Below the pieces are notes generated by a model that was given only the letters and a program-made list of their open reading frames with translations, did not search any database and was not told the DNA's origin. A DNA stretch of 64,000 nucleotides. It comes from Sphingomonas spermidinifaciens (GTDB lineage: Bacteria > Pseudomonadota > Alphaproteobacteria > Sphingomonadales > Sphingomonadaceae). The stretch covers positions 868,001 through 932,000 of the forward strand of contig NZ_NWMW01000001.1 of NCBI RefSeq assembly GCF_002351485.1, read 5' to 3'. Shown one piece after another: positions 56,130-64,000 of this stretch. Within the stretch, counting starts at the first letter, position 1. Each line of letters begins with the position of its first letter. The position numbers and the translations under genes were made by a program.

Positions 56130-56807
56130 ATGAAGACCCTTATCCTGCCGCTGTTGGCGCTCGCCCTGATCTCCCCGGCCGCCGCCCAGACGAAGAAGAA
56201 GCCGCGGCCAAAGCCAAAGCCGCCCGTCGCCACGAAGGTCGAGGTGCCGATCCTCCCCTCCGCCGACGTCGCGCGCGTGGCCGCATGGGTGGCGGGGTCG
56301 GGCGACAATCGCACGCTGCCCTATACCATTATCGACAAGAACAACGCTGCCCTGTTCATGTTCGACGGCAAGGGCAAGCAGGTCGCCGCCGTGCCGGTGC
56401 TGATCGGCATCATGGCGGGGGACGACGCCTCGCCCGGCGTGGGCTCGAAGAAGCTTTCCGACCTCGGCCCGGCCGAAAAGACAACGCCCGCGGGCCGCTA
56501 TCTCGCCAAGTTCGGACTGCCCGTCGCTGGAGAGCGCGTGCTTTGGGTGGATTATTCGACCTCGGTCGCGCTCCACCCGATCCCCGCCGATGCCGCCGCC
56601 AAGGAGAAGCGGCGCGCGCGGATATTGTCGCCGACCTCCGACGACAACCGCATAACGTTCGGCTGCATCAACGTGCCGCGCGCCTTCTATGCCAAACAGC
56701 TACGGCCCGGTTTCCGGCGCAAGGGCGGATACGTCTACATCCTGCCCGACACCAAGCCGATCGAAACGGTCTTCCCGCGCCTGAGGACGGTGCCGCCGGT
56801 CGGCTAA
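56130..56807 (+). CDS. L,D-transpeptidase (YkuD fold)
   Basis: A 225-residue exported protein. After a signal peptide (MKTLILPLLALALISPAAAQ) comes a Lys/Pro-rich stretch (TKKKPRPKPKPP), then the YkuD domain with VALHPIP and the catalytic-Cys region DNRITFGCINVPRAFY. The family normally shows HG...S-x-G-C-(I/V)-R; here the residue before the Gly is Phe and Asn follows Ile, so it is a divergent branch. It would crosslink peptidoglycan 3-3 or attach lipoproteins, which makes the adjacent coiled-coil lipoprotein interesting as a partner. ATG 56130 is preferred over GTG 56121. Confidence 0.85.
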   Translation: MKTLILPLLALALISPAAAQTKKKPRPKPKPPVATKVEVPILPSADVARVAAWVAGSGDNRTLPYTIIDKNNAALFMFDGKGKQVAAVPVLIGIMAGDDASPGVGSKKLSDLGPAEKTTPAGRYLAKFGLPVAGERVLWVDYSTSVALHPIPADAAAKEKRRARILSPTSDDNRITFGCINVPRAFYAKQLRPGFRRKGGYVYILPDTKPIETVFPRLRTVPPVG

Positions 56808-56837
56808 AATCCTCCACCGCAAGGGGAGGATCGAAAC

Positions 56838-57707
56838 TTACTCTCCCGCGCGTGCCACCAGGTCCCGCTCGACCAGCACCTGCGCGCGGCCGGCACGCTT
56901 GGCGGCATAGAGTGCGGCATCTGCCCGTTCGGCAGTGCGCTCGATCGGCTCGCTTCCCGCCTCGACAAGGCCGGCGGAGAAGGTGACGGGCGGCAGACCC
57001 GGGGGCCCCACCGGCACCTCCTCGATCCCGATCAGCAGCGTCGCGAGCGTCGTCTGGGCCGCGCCTTCCTCGGTCCGCGGGAAATAGGCAACGAACTCCT
57101 CACCCCCCCAGCGCGCTACGATCGTATCGCGCGGGCAAACCGCGATCAAACGGTTGGCGAAATCGCGCAGCACTTGGTCGCCCGCCGGATGGCCGAAGCG
57201 GTCGTTGATCGCCTTGAACCGGTCGAGATCCAGGATCGCGAAGGCCCCGCCGATACGCGCCGCAAACAGCGGATCGACCTCGGCAAAGAAGCCGCGGCGG
57301 TTGAGCAACCCCGTCAGCGGATCGCGATGCGCGGCATGATCGAGGGTCGAGAGCCGCGAATGGACCGACGCCGCCGCCTCGTTGACACGGCGGAGCAGCT
57401 CGCTGATCTCGTCAGGGCCGGCAACCGGGCCGATCGCTACCGGCTCTCCGCGCCCGATCGACGCGACACCCTCGATCGACAGCTTGAGCGGCGAGAGCAG
57501 CGCATGGATGCCGTAGAGCGCGCCCGCCGTCCCAATCAGCGTCGCGACGAGCAGGATGCCGATGTCGCCCCACGCGACCTGACCGCGAAGCGCCTCGCGC
57601 GCCGCGAAGCTCAGGAGCGGTATGTGCGTGCCGATGAAGCAGATCGCGAAGATCCGCATGCGCAGGCTCTGCGGCACGAGGAAGCCGCCGGTTGACGCAA
57701 GACGCAA
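56838..57707 (-). CDS. Membrane-anchored diguanylate cyclase (GGDEF)
   Basis: A 289-residue protein with two membrane segments (about 18-38 and 46-72), a HAMP-like linker, and a GGDEF domain from about residue 125 (DPLTGLLNRRGFF, AILDLDRFKAINDRFGHPAGD). The active site reads WGGEEF, a functional variant. No RxxD inhibitory site precedes it (CPRDTIVARW), so product feedback is unlikely. It should make c-di-GMP. The start may be TTG at 57707 or ATG at 57659; the former retains a conserved-looking N-terminus. It is convergent with the L,D-transpeptidase gene. Confidence 0.9.
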   Translation of the reverse strand: MRLASTGGFLVPQSLRMRIFAICFIGTHIPLLSFAAREALRGQVAWGDIGILLVATLIGTAGALYGIHALLSPLKLSIEGVASIGRGEPVAIGPVAGPDEISELLRRVNEAAASVHSRLSTLDHAAHRDPLTGLLNRRGFFAEVDPLFAARIGGAFAILDLDRFKAINDRFGHPAGDQVLRDFANRLIAVCPRDTIVARWGGEEFVAYFPRTEEGAAQTTLATLLIGIEEVPVGPPGLPPVTFSAGLVEAGSEPIERTAERADAALYAAKRAGRAQVLVERDLVARAGE

Positions 57708-57871
57708 GTCGAAAGCCCCTTTTCAGCCGCGACCGATGATGGTTTTCGGCCGCGCAAGCTTTCCGGTGAGCGCGGTTAACAACCTGCCGGCGATCATGGT
57801 TAAACCGGCGCAGATTGGCTGAATCGTCCGTCACTTCGGACGAACCCCGCCGATCCGCCGATACGCACCAA

Positions 57872-57904
57872 GAAAAAGGGCGGCGATCCGAAGATCCCCG
57901 CCCC
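57872..57904 (-). terminator. Terminator of clpX
   Basis: GGGCGG-GATC pairs with GATC-CCGCCC around TTCG, with one apposed G/G, followed by TTTTTC on the minus strand, 25 bases after the clpX stop. Confidence 0.92.
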
Positions 57905-57929
57905 TTGTGATTACACCTTTCCGGCCCGG

Positions 57930-59195
<1,266 letters not shown>

Positions 59196-59386
59196 TCAGT
59201 CACCATCTGCGCCGGCATGGCGGCGCAACCTTTCAGCCCCTGATCCGGCGAGGCGCCCGTAAGGTCCCGATCCCGGCAGCATGGCCGGTCGCATTCAACG
59301 CTCGACACTACACACAGGATGCCGGGGGACAATCAACAAAATGTGGATGCCCCCCGGCCCCGTCAAGCGGTCGTCGATCGGCCGGG

Positions 59387-60025
59387 TCAGCTCGCGGCGG
59401 CATCCTCGGTCGGCTGCGGCCGCTTCTCGTACACCTCGTCCACCAGGCCGAAGGCCTTGGCTTCCGGCGCTTCGAGGAAGGTGTCGCGGTCCATCGCGCG
59501 TTCGATCTCCTCGAGGGACTTGCCGGTGTACTTGACGTAGAGCGCGTTCATCCGGTCCTTGATGCGCTGGATTTCCTTGGCCTGGATCTGAATGTCCGAA
59601 GCCATGCCCTGCGCCCCGCCCGAGGGCTGGTGGATCATGATTCGCGCGTTGGTGAGCGCGACGCGCAGTCCCGGCTCGCCAGCGGCGAGGAGGAAGCTGC
59701 CCATCGACGCGGCCTGGCCGATGCAGACAGTGCCGACGCGCGGACGGATATATTGCATGGTGTCGTGGATCGCCATGCCAGCTGTCACCACGCCGCCCGG
59801 CGAGTTGATGTACATCCAGATGTCCTTTTTCGGATTTTCCGATTCAAGGAACAGGAGCTGGGCGGTGATGAGCGAGGCCATATGGTCCTCGACCGGGCCA
59901 ACGACGAAGATGATCCGCTCGCGCAGCAGGCGCGAGTAGATGTCAAAGCTGCGCTCGCCGCGGCTCGACTGCTCGATGACGATGGGAACGAGGGCGTTCT
60001 GGAGGACGCTCAAAGGGTCGTGCAT
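59387..60025 (-). CDS. clpP: ATP-dependent Clp protease proteolytic subunit ClpP
   Basis: A 212-residue serine protease. The catalytic triad is visible: Ser 107 in GQAASMGSF, His 132 in MIHQPSGG and Asp in the [11 protein letters not shown] region. It begins [32 protein letters not shown] after trimming to normal family features. It is the peptidase partner of ClpX encoded downstream. Upstream, 71 bases separate it from the glycosyltransferase gene, where its promoter probably lies. Confidence 0.97.
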   Translation of the reverse strand: MHDPLSVLQNALVPIVIEQSSRGERSFDIYSRLLRERIIFVVGPVEDHMASLITAQLLFLESENPKKDIWMYINSPGGVVTAGMAIHDTMQYIRPRVGTVCIGQAASMGSFLLAAGEPGLRVALTNARIMIHQPSGGAQGMASDIQIQAKEIQRIKDRMNALYVKYTGKSLEEIERAMDRDTFLEAPEAKAFGLVDEVYEKRPQPTEDAAAS

Positions 60026-60096
60026 GGAAATCCCGCTCGGTTGTGTGTCGCTCGCCTACATCGGCGCTCGGGCGAAACCGCGCAAGGGTGCGTCGA

Positions 60097-61038
60097 TCAA
60101 TCCGCTGTCCCGGGCGCCGGATGCGCGAGATAGGCCAGCCGCCGCACCTCCCGCCGCCCGCGCACCACGGTGTCGAGGATCAGCCCCGCGAACCCGCAGA
60201 GCGAGGCGAGGATCATGAGACCCGTCGCTAGGATCGCGGTCGGGAACCTCGGCACGAGGCCGGTCTGGAGATAGGTGAAGATCAGCGGCAGCGCGAGCAG
60301 CACCGCCGTCAGCGCCAGAAGCCCGCCGATCGCGCCGAAGAACAGGAGCGGCCGCTCGATCCGATAGAGCGTCGCGATCGTCGTCGCGATCCGCCAGCCG
60401 TCGCCATAGGTGGACAGCTTCGAGGCGGAGCCTTCGGGCCGTTCGAAATAGGGCGTCGATACTTCCGCCACCGGCATCTTGAGCTCAAGCGCGTGGACGC
60501 TGATCTCGGTCTCGATCTCGAATCCGCCCGACAGTGCGGGAAAGCTCTTCACGAAGCGGCGCGAGAAGACGCGGTAACCCGAGAGGATATCGGTGAAGCT
60601 GCGCCCGAACAGGCGCGCGAGCATCCCCGTCAGCGCCTTGTTCCCGAACTGATGCCCGCGGCGATAGGCGGCGGCGGCCTCGTGCACGCGGCTGCCGACG
60701 ACCATGTCGAGCTGTTCGTCCAGCAACCGCGCGACCAACGCCGGTGCGGAGGCGGCGTCGTAGGTCGCGTCACCATCGGCCATGACATAGACGTCGGCAT
60801 CGACATCGGCGAACATCCGCCGCACGACGGCGCCCTTGCCCTGCACGCGCTCGGTCCGGACGATCGCGCCGGCGGCGCGGGCGACCTCGGTTGTCCGGTC
60901 GCGGCTGTTGTTGTCGTAGACATAGATGCGCGCCGTCGGCAGCGCGGCGCGGAAGCCCGCCACCGTCTGACCGATCGCGGCTTCCTCGTTGTAGCAGGGC
61001 AGGATCACCGCGATGCGGGGTTCGGCCACGTCTTTCAC
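60097..61038 (-). CDS. GT2-family glycosyltransferase with C-terminal membrane helices
   Basis: A 313-residue glycosyltransferase of the polyprenyl-phosphate sugar synthase type. Motifs include AVILPCYNEEAAIG, YVYDNNSRDRT, the VQGKGAVVRRMF region and the metal-binding ADGDATYD; the acceptor part has DILSGYRVFSRRFVKSFPALSGGFEIETE. Two hydrophobic helices (about 225-250 and 262-285) end the protein. It probably makes a lipid-linked sugar donor for cell-surface glycans. The start is unsure: GTG 61038 sits 7 bases after GAAGG; TTG 61044 and GTG 61029 are alternatives. Confidence 0.87.
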   Translation of the reverse strand: MKDVAEPRIAVILPCYNEEAAIGQTVAGFRAALPTARIYVYDNNSRDRTTEVARAAGAIVRTERVQGKGAVVRRMFADVDADVYVMADGDATYDAASAPALVARLLDEQLDMVVGSRVHEAAAAYRRGHQFGNKALTGMLARLFGRSFTDILSGYRVFSRRFVKSFPALSGGFEIETEISVHALELKMPVAEVSTPYFERPEGSASKLSTYGDGWRIATTIATLYRIERPLLFFGAIGGLLALTAVLLALPLIFTYLQTGLVPRFPTAILATGLMILASLCGFAGLILDTVVRGRREVRRLAYLAHPAPGTAD

Positions 61039-61045
61039 CCCCAAG

Positions 61046-61217
61046 CCTTCTCCCTTGAGGGGAGAAGGATAGCGCAGCTTGATCGCGCGAGCGACCTAGC
61101 GAAGCTTGGATGCGGGTGGAGCCTCGGGCGTCGCGCCTGCGGCGTCCCCCTCTCCCGCTGCGACTAGGCGGCAGAGCCGCCAAGTCTCGCGGCCCTCCCC
61201 CTCAAAGGGGGAGGGCC
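61046..61217. repeat. Intergenic repeat-like region flanked by C/T-rich palindromes
   Basis: The region opens with TCTCCCTTGAGGGGAGA and closes with CCCTCCCCCTCAAAGGGGGAGGG, two related palindromes about 140 bases apart. The sequence between (with CGCAGCTTG...GCGAAGCTTGG) has the look of interspersed sphingomonad intergenic elements. The right palindrome may also help end trigger factor transcripts. Copy number is unknown. Confidence 0.45.
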
Positions 61218-61223
61218 AAGCGG

Positions 61224-62897
61224 TCACTCGGCTTCGGCCTTCTTCTTCGCCGGCGCCTTCTTCTTGGGGGCCTCGGCGGCAGGCGCGTCGCCCTCAACGA
61301 CCTCGGTCTTCTTCTTCGGCGCCGCCTTCTTCTTCGGCGCTTCCTCGGCGGCGGGGGCTTCCTCGGCGGGCGCCTCGGCGGCCTTCTTGGTCGCAGCCTT
61401 CTTCTTGGGCGCCGCAGCCTCGGCCGGCGCATCGGCAGCCGCCGGCTCGACGTCCTTGTCGGTCACTTCGGCGGCCTTGGCCTTCTTCGCGACCGGCTTT
61501 TTCTTGGCCGGGGCGTGGTCGTGATCGTGATCGTGGCCGCAGTCGGGGCCGTGGACGTGCGGCACGTCGCCGTCCTCGGCCTCGATCGCCGCCTCCAGCT
61601 CCTCACGCGTCACCTCGCGCTCGGTCACATCGGCCTTGCCGAACAGGAAATCGACGACCTTGTCCTCATAGAGCGGGGCGCGCAGCTGTGCGGCGGCCAT
61701 CGGCTCCTGCTGGATATACTGGACGAACCGCTCGCGATCTTCCGGGCGGTACTGCTGCGCGGCCTGCGCGACGAGGCGCTGCATCTCGGCCTGGCTGACC
61801 TCGATGCCGTTCGCCTGGCCGATCTCCGACAGGAGCAGGCCGAGGCGCACGCGGCGCTCGGCGATCTTGCGATAGTCGCCCCGCTCGCTCTCGAGCTCCT
61901 TCATCGCCGCCTCGGGGTCGGCCTCGTGGCTCGCCTCATGCTCCAGCTGCTGCCAGATCTGCGCGAACTCGGCCTCGACCATCGAGGGCGGCACCTCGAA
62001 GTCATGCCCCTCGGCCAGCTGGTCGAGCAGCTTGCGCTTCATGTGCGTGCGGGTGAGCTGCCCGGTCTCGTTCTCGAGCTGGCCGCGCAGCAGCCCCTTG
62101 AGCTGGTCGAGGCTCTCGAGCCCCAGCGACTTGGCGAAGTCGTCGTCGATCGCGGTCTCGCCCGCGGTCTTCACCGACTTGATCTTGAGGTCGAAGGTGG
62201 CGGGCTTGCCCGACAGCGTGTCGACGCCGTAGTCCTCGGGGAAGGTCACCTCGATCTGCTTCTCGTCGCCCGCCTTCACGCCGACGAGCTGGTCCTCGAA
62301 GCCGGGGATCAGGCGACCGGTGCCGATCTCGACCGACATGTCCTCGCCCGTGCCGCCGTCAAAGGGCGTGCCGTCGACCTTGCCGACAAAGTCCATGACG
62401 ACGAGGTCGCCGGTCTCCGCCGCGCGATCCTCGGCCTCTTCCCACTTCTTCTGGCCGCTGGCGAGTTGATTGAGCTGCTCGTCGACGCGCTCGTCGGCCA
62501 CGGGCACGACCAGCCGCTCGAGCTTCAGCCCCTCGATCTGCGGCGTCGGCACCTGCGGCAGCACCTCGAGCTCGACCTTGACCTCGGCATCCTTGCCGCG
62601 CGCATAGCCATCGGCCAGCTCGACCGACGGCTGCATCGCGGGACGCAGCTGCTGCTCGGCGATCAGCTTCTGGATGCCTTCCTGGATCGAGCTGTTGAGC
62701 GCGTCCTGCGCGATCGCCTCGCCGTGCATCTTGCGCACCAGGTTGGCGGGCACCTTGCCGGGGCGGAAGCCGGGCATGCGGATCTGCGGGGCGACGCGCT
62801 TCACCTCTGCATCGACCTTGCCGTCGATCTCGCCGGCGGTGATGGTGAGCGTGTAGGCGCGCTTCAGGCCCTCGTTCAACGTCTCGACAGTCTGCAT
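61224..62897 (-). CDS. tig: Trigger factor with long Lys/Ala-rich C-terminal tail
   Basis: A 557-residue ribosome-bound chaperone and prolyl isomerase. The ribosome-binding domain includes MPGFRPGKVPANLVRKMHG, the PPIase domain follows (DLVVMDFVGKVDGTPFDGG ... LIPGFEDQLVG), then the helical chaperone arms. Beyond the usual length (about 430) comes a tail of His/Asp repeats (CGHDHDHDHAP) and about 110 residues built of KKKAA, APAEEAPAAEE and similar blocks. The ATG is at 62897; the upstream frame to 63221 would run through the tRNA-Leu gene. Extended tails of this kind occur in other sphingomonads. Confidence 0.95.
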   Translation of the reverse strand: MQTVETLNEGLKRAYTLTITAGEIDGKVDAEVKRVAPQIRMPGFRPGKVPANLVRKMHGEAIAQDALNSSIQEGIQKLIAEQQLRPAMQPSVELADGYARGKDAEVKVELEVLPQVPTPQIEGLKLERLVVPVADERVDEQLNQLASGQKKWEEAEDRAAETGDLVVMDFVGKVDGTPFDGGTGEDMSVEIGTGRLIPGFEDQLVGVKAGDEKQIEVTFPEDYGVDTLSGKPATFDLKIKSVKTAGETAIDDDFAKSLGLESLDQLKGLLRGQLENETGQLTRTHMKRKLLDQLAEGHDFEVPPSMVEAEFAQIWQQLEHEASHEADPEAAMKELESERGDYRKIAERRVRLGLLLSEIGQANGIEVSQAEMQRLVAQAAQQYRPEDRERFVQYIQQEPMAAAQLRAPLYEDKVVDFLFGKADVTEREVTREELEAAIEAEDGDVPHVHGPDCGHDHDHDHAPAKKKPVAKKAKAAEVTDKDVEPAAADAPAEAAAPKKKAATKKAAEAPAEEAPAAEEAPKKKAAPKKKTEVVEGDAPAAEAPKKKAPAKKKAEAE

Positions 62898-62967
62898 TCT
62901 TCGGGTTCGCGCTTTCGTCTGGTTGAAATCGGGTCGGCGATGCGTCCCCCTCGTCGAGGGCGGAGAC

Positions 62968-63052
62968 TGGTGCGGGCGAAGGGACTCGAACCCCCACATC
63001 TTGCGATACTGGAACCTAAATCCAGCGCGTCTACCAGTTCCGCCACGCCCGC
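62968..63052 (-). tRNA. tRNA-Leu (TAG)
   Basis: The minus strand reads acceptor GCGGGCG, D arm GCGGAACTGGTAGACGC, anticodon arm CTGGA-TTTAGGT-TCCAG with anticodon TAG, a long variable arm, T arm GGGGG-TTCGAGT-CCCTT, acceptor CGCCCGC, discriminator A and encoded CCA. The long variable arm marks it as class II. Confidence 0.96.
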
Positions 63053-63167
63053 ATGAGAGAGGACACCGCCGGTCAAGCGCGGCTCTATAGCAGCAAGCGG
63101 TTCGCAGACAAGGGTAAGGGCAACCAGCGCCCGCGGCGATCGTTGGCATCGAAGAAGGAGAACCGAA

Positions 63168-63395
63168 TTGCCCGTCGAGCCCCCCATCCCCGAAGCGCCC
63201 GAACCCTCGCAGCCCGACCAACCCACCGCGCCCCCGCCCGAGGCGCCGCCACAGCCAGGCACACCGGCCGAGCCCGGGGCGCCGGGCGTTCCCGAGACAC
63301 CGCCCGCGGAAACGCCGCCGATCGGGCCTGACATCGACATCCCCTCGCCCCAGCCCGGCGGCCCCGGAATTGCACCGGGGCAGCCGGTGGCGTGA
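63168..63395 (+). CDS. Proline-rich small protein
   Basis: A 75-residue protein made almost only of Pro, Glu, Ala, Gly and Gln, in loose PEAP/PPE/PGTPAEPG units. It has no signal peptide or membrane segment. The start is TTG at 63168 with a strong AAGGAG 7 bases upstream. The composition could be an accident of GC-rich DNA, but the ribosome-binding site and the absence of stops argue for a gene. Function unknown. Confidence 0.5.
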   Translation: MPVEPPIPEAPEPSQPDQPTAPPPEAPPQPGTPAEPGAPGVPETPPAETPPIGPDIDIPSPQPGGPGIAPGQPVA

Positions 63396-63444
63396 CCGCA
63401 GGGACGGGGTGACGCATGGCCGTCACCCCGCTATGCGCGCGCCC

Positions 63445-63852
63445 ATGCCGACGCTCCCCGACCTCGCCGACGAACATGCCTTCCTCGACGCCGACGACCG
63501 CTATCGCCTGCTGATCGACCTCGGCCGCGCGCTGGAGCCGATGCCCGACGCGCTCAAGACCGATGCGACGCTGGTGCGAGGTTGCTCGGCCTCCGTCTGG
63601 GTCTATCCCACGCCGCGCGAGGACGGGACGCTTCATTTCCTCGCAGACAGCAACGCCGCGATCACCAAGGGGATCATCGCGCTGGTGCTGCTCGCCGTGC
63701 AGGACAAGACCCCCGCGGCGATCCTGGCTACCGATATCGAGAGCGAGCTCGCCCCCTTTGACCTCAGAAACCAGCTGAGCTCCAACCGGACGCAAGGCAT
63801 CCCCAACATGATCGCAATGATCCGCGAAACCGCGGCGCGCCAGGCGGCATAA
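63445..63852 (+). CDS. sufE: SufE-family sulfur-transfer protein
   Basis: A 135-residue SufE that accepts sulfur from the cysteine desulfurase SufS for Fe-S cluster assembly. It has DADDRYRLLIDLGRALEPMP, the active-site Cys in LVRGCSASVWVYP (about residue 46), and LGLRNQLSSNRTQG-like DLRNQLSSNRTQGIPNM at the end. The ATG at 63445 matches the family N-terminus; ATG 63433 would add four residues. The rest of the suf operon is not in the window. Confidence 0.93.
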   Translation: MPTLPDLADEHAFLDADDRYRLLIDLGRALEPMPDALKTDATLVRGCSASVWVYPTPREDGTLHFLADSNAAITKGIIALVLLAVQDKTPAAILATDIESELAPFDLRNQLSSNRTQGIPNMIAMIRETAARQAA

Positions 63853-63921
63853 AGCGAGGCCATTCCCCCCGCTCGCAATCTGGTCTATCCCGCGCGCCGA
63901 CTGACCGCCTTCGGGGTATCC

Positions 63922-64000
63922 ATGCGTTTCCTTCTCTCGCTTCTCGCGCTCGTCGGCCTCGGCACCGCGATGCCTGCCGCCGCCCAGATTCTCGACGCGC
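63922..64000 (+). CDS. Start of a secreted protein, cut by the window edge
   Basis: Twenty-six codons are visible from the ATG at 63922. They encode a standard signal peptide (MRFLLSLLALVGLGTAMPAAAQ) and a few residues after it (ILDA). The protein cannot be identified from this fragment. It lies 69 bases after sufE. Confidence 0.55.
   Translation, partial: MRFLLSLLALVGLGTAMPAAAQILDA

Overview
The window looks like chromosomal DNA of an alphaproteobacterium of the sphingomonad type (Sphingomonas or a close relative). GC content is high throughout. The gene orders chvI-chvG-hprK-rapZ-IIA-ptsH and divL-tsaE-amgK-murU-addB-addA-trxA are typical of that group, and the CckA/DivL pair, the XrtA polysaccharide locus and a CC0125/CC1285-type lipoprotein agree with it. 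I saw no insertion sequence, prophage, integrase, CRISPR array or plasmid function; this is mostly core genome.

Layout. (1) 1-9044, minus strand: an XrtA/PEP-CTERM exopolysaccharide operon (export lipoprotein, chain-length protein, tyrosine kinase, outer-membrane protein, ATPase, deacetylase, FemAB, glycosyltransferase, start of exosortase), read from 9044 leftwards with overlapping or tightly spaced genes. (2) 9262-12052, minus: CckA hybrid kinase and a single-domain response regulator. (3) 12179-16504, plus: ChvI/ChvG two-component system fused by overlaps to HprK, RapZ, a mannose-type IIA and HPr, a regulatory PTS. (4) 16505-19158: structured leader, small protein, IF-1-like protein, orphan DUF2384 antitoxin-like protein, PAP2 phosphatase, SpoU methyltransferase. 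(5) 19158-22113: biotin operon bioF-bioD-bioA. (6) 22114-26302: frameshifted hypothetical gene, tRNA-His, leucine-dehydrogenase-type enzyme, CcmH/CycH-like TPR protein, a degenerate GspE/PulE-like ATPase and a prolyl-hydroxylase-type oxygenase. (7) 26366-30977, minus: TonB-dependent receptor and beta-helix lipoprotein behind what look like two Pho boxes.

(8) 31255-42514, minus: DivL, TsaE, AmgK, MurU, AddB, AddA, thioredoxin. (9) 42741-49214: lipoprotein, YbjN, ProC, hemerythrin, FadL porin, PurC, DUF4168 protein, tRNA-Val, HU. (10) 49412-54721: Lon protease, M1 peptidase, ChaA antiporter. (11) 54801-57707: small envelope proteins, an L,D-transpeptidase and a diguanylate cyclase. (12) 57930-62897, minus: ClpX, ClpP, a GT2 glycosyltransferase and trigger factor. 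(13) 62968-64000: tRNA-Leu, a proline-rich small protein, SufE and the start of a secreted protein.

Several parts connect. CckA and DivL are the core of the CtrA cell-cycle phosphorelay, and ClpXP and Lon, the proteases that shape that cycle, lie in the same 64 kb. AmgK and MurU form the anomeric peptidoglycan-recycling route. The most unusual items are the putative Pho-controlled receptor/lipoprotein pair, the GspE-like protein with its catalytic motifs eroded, the sequestered ribosome-binding site ahead of a small protein and an IF-1-like gene, and the phosphoacceptor tyrosine of DivL.
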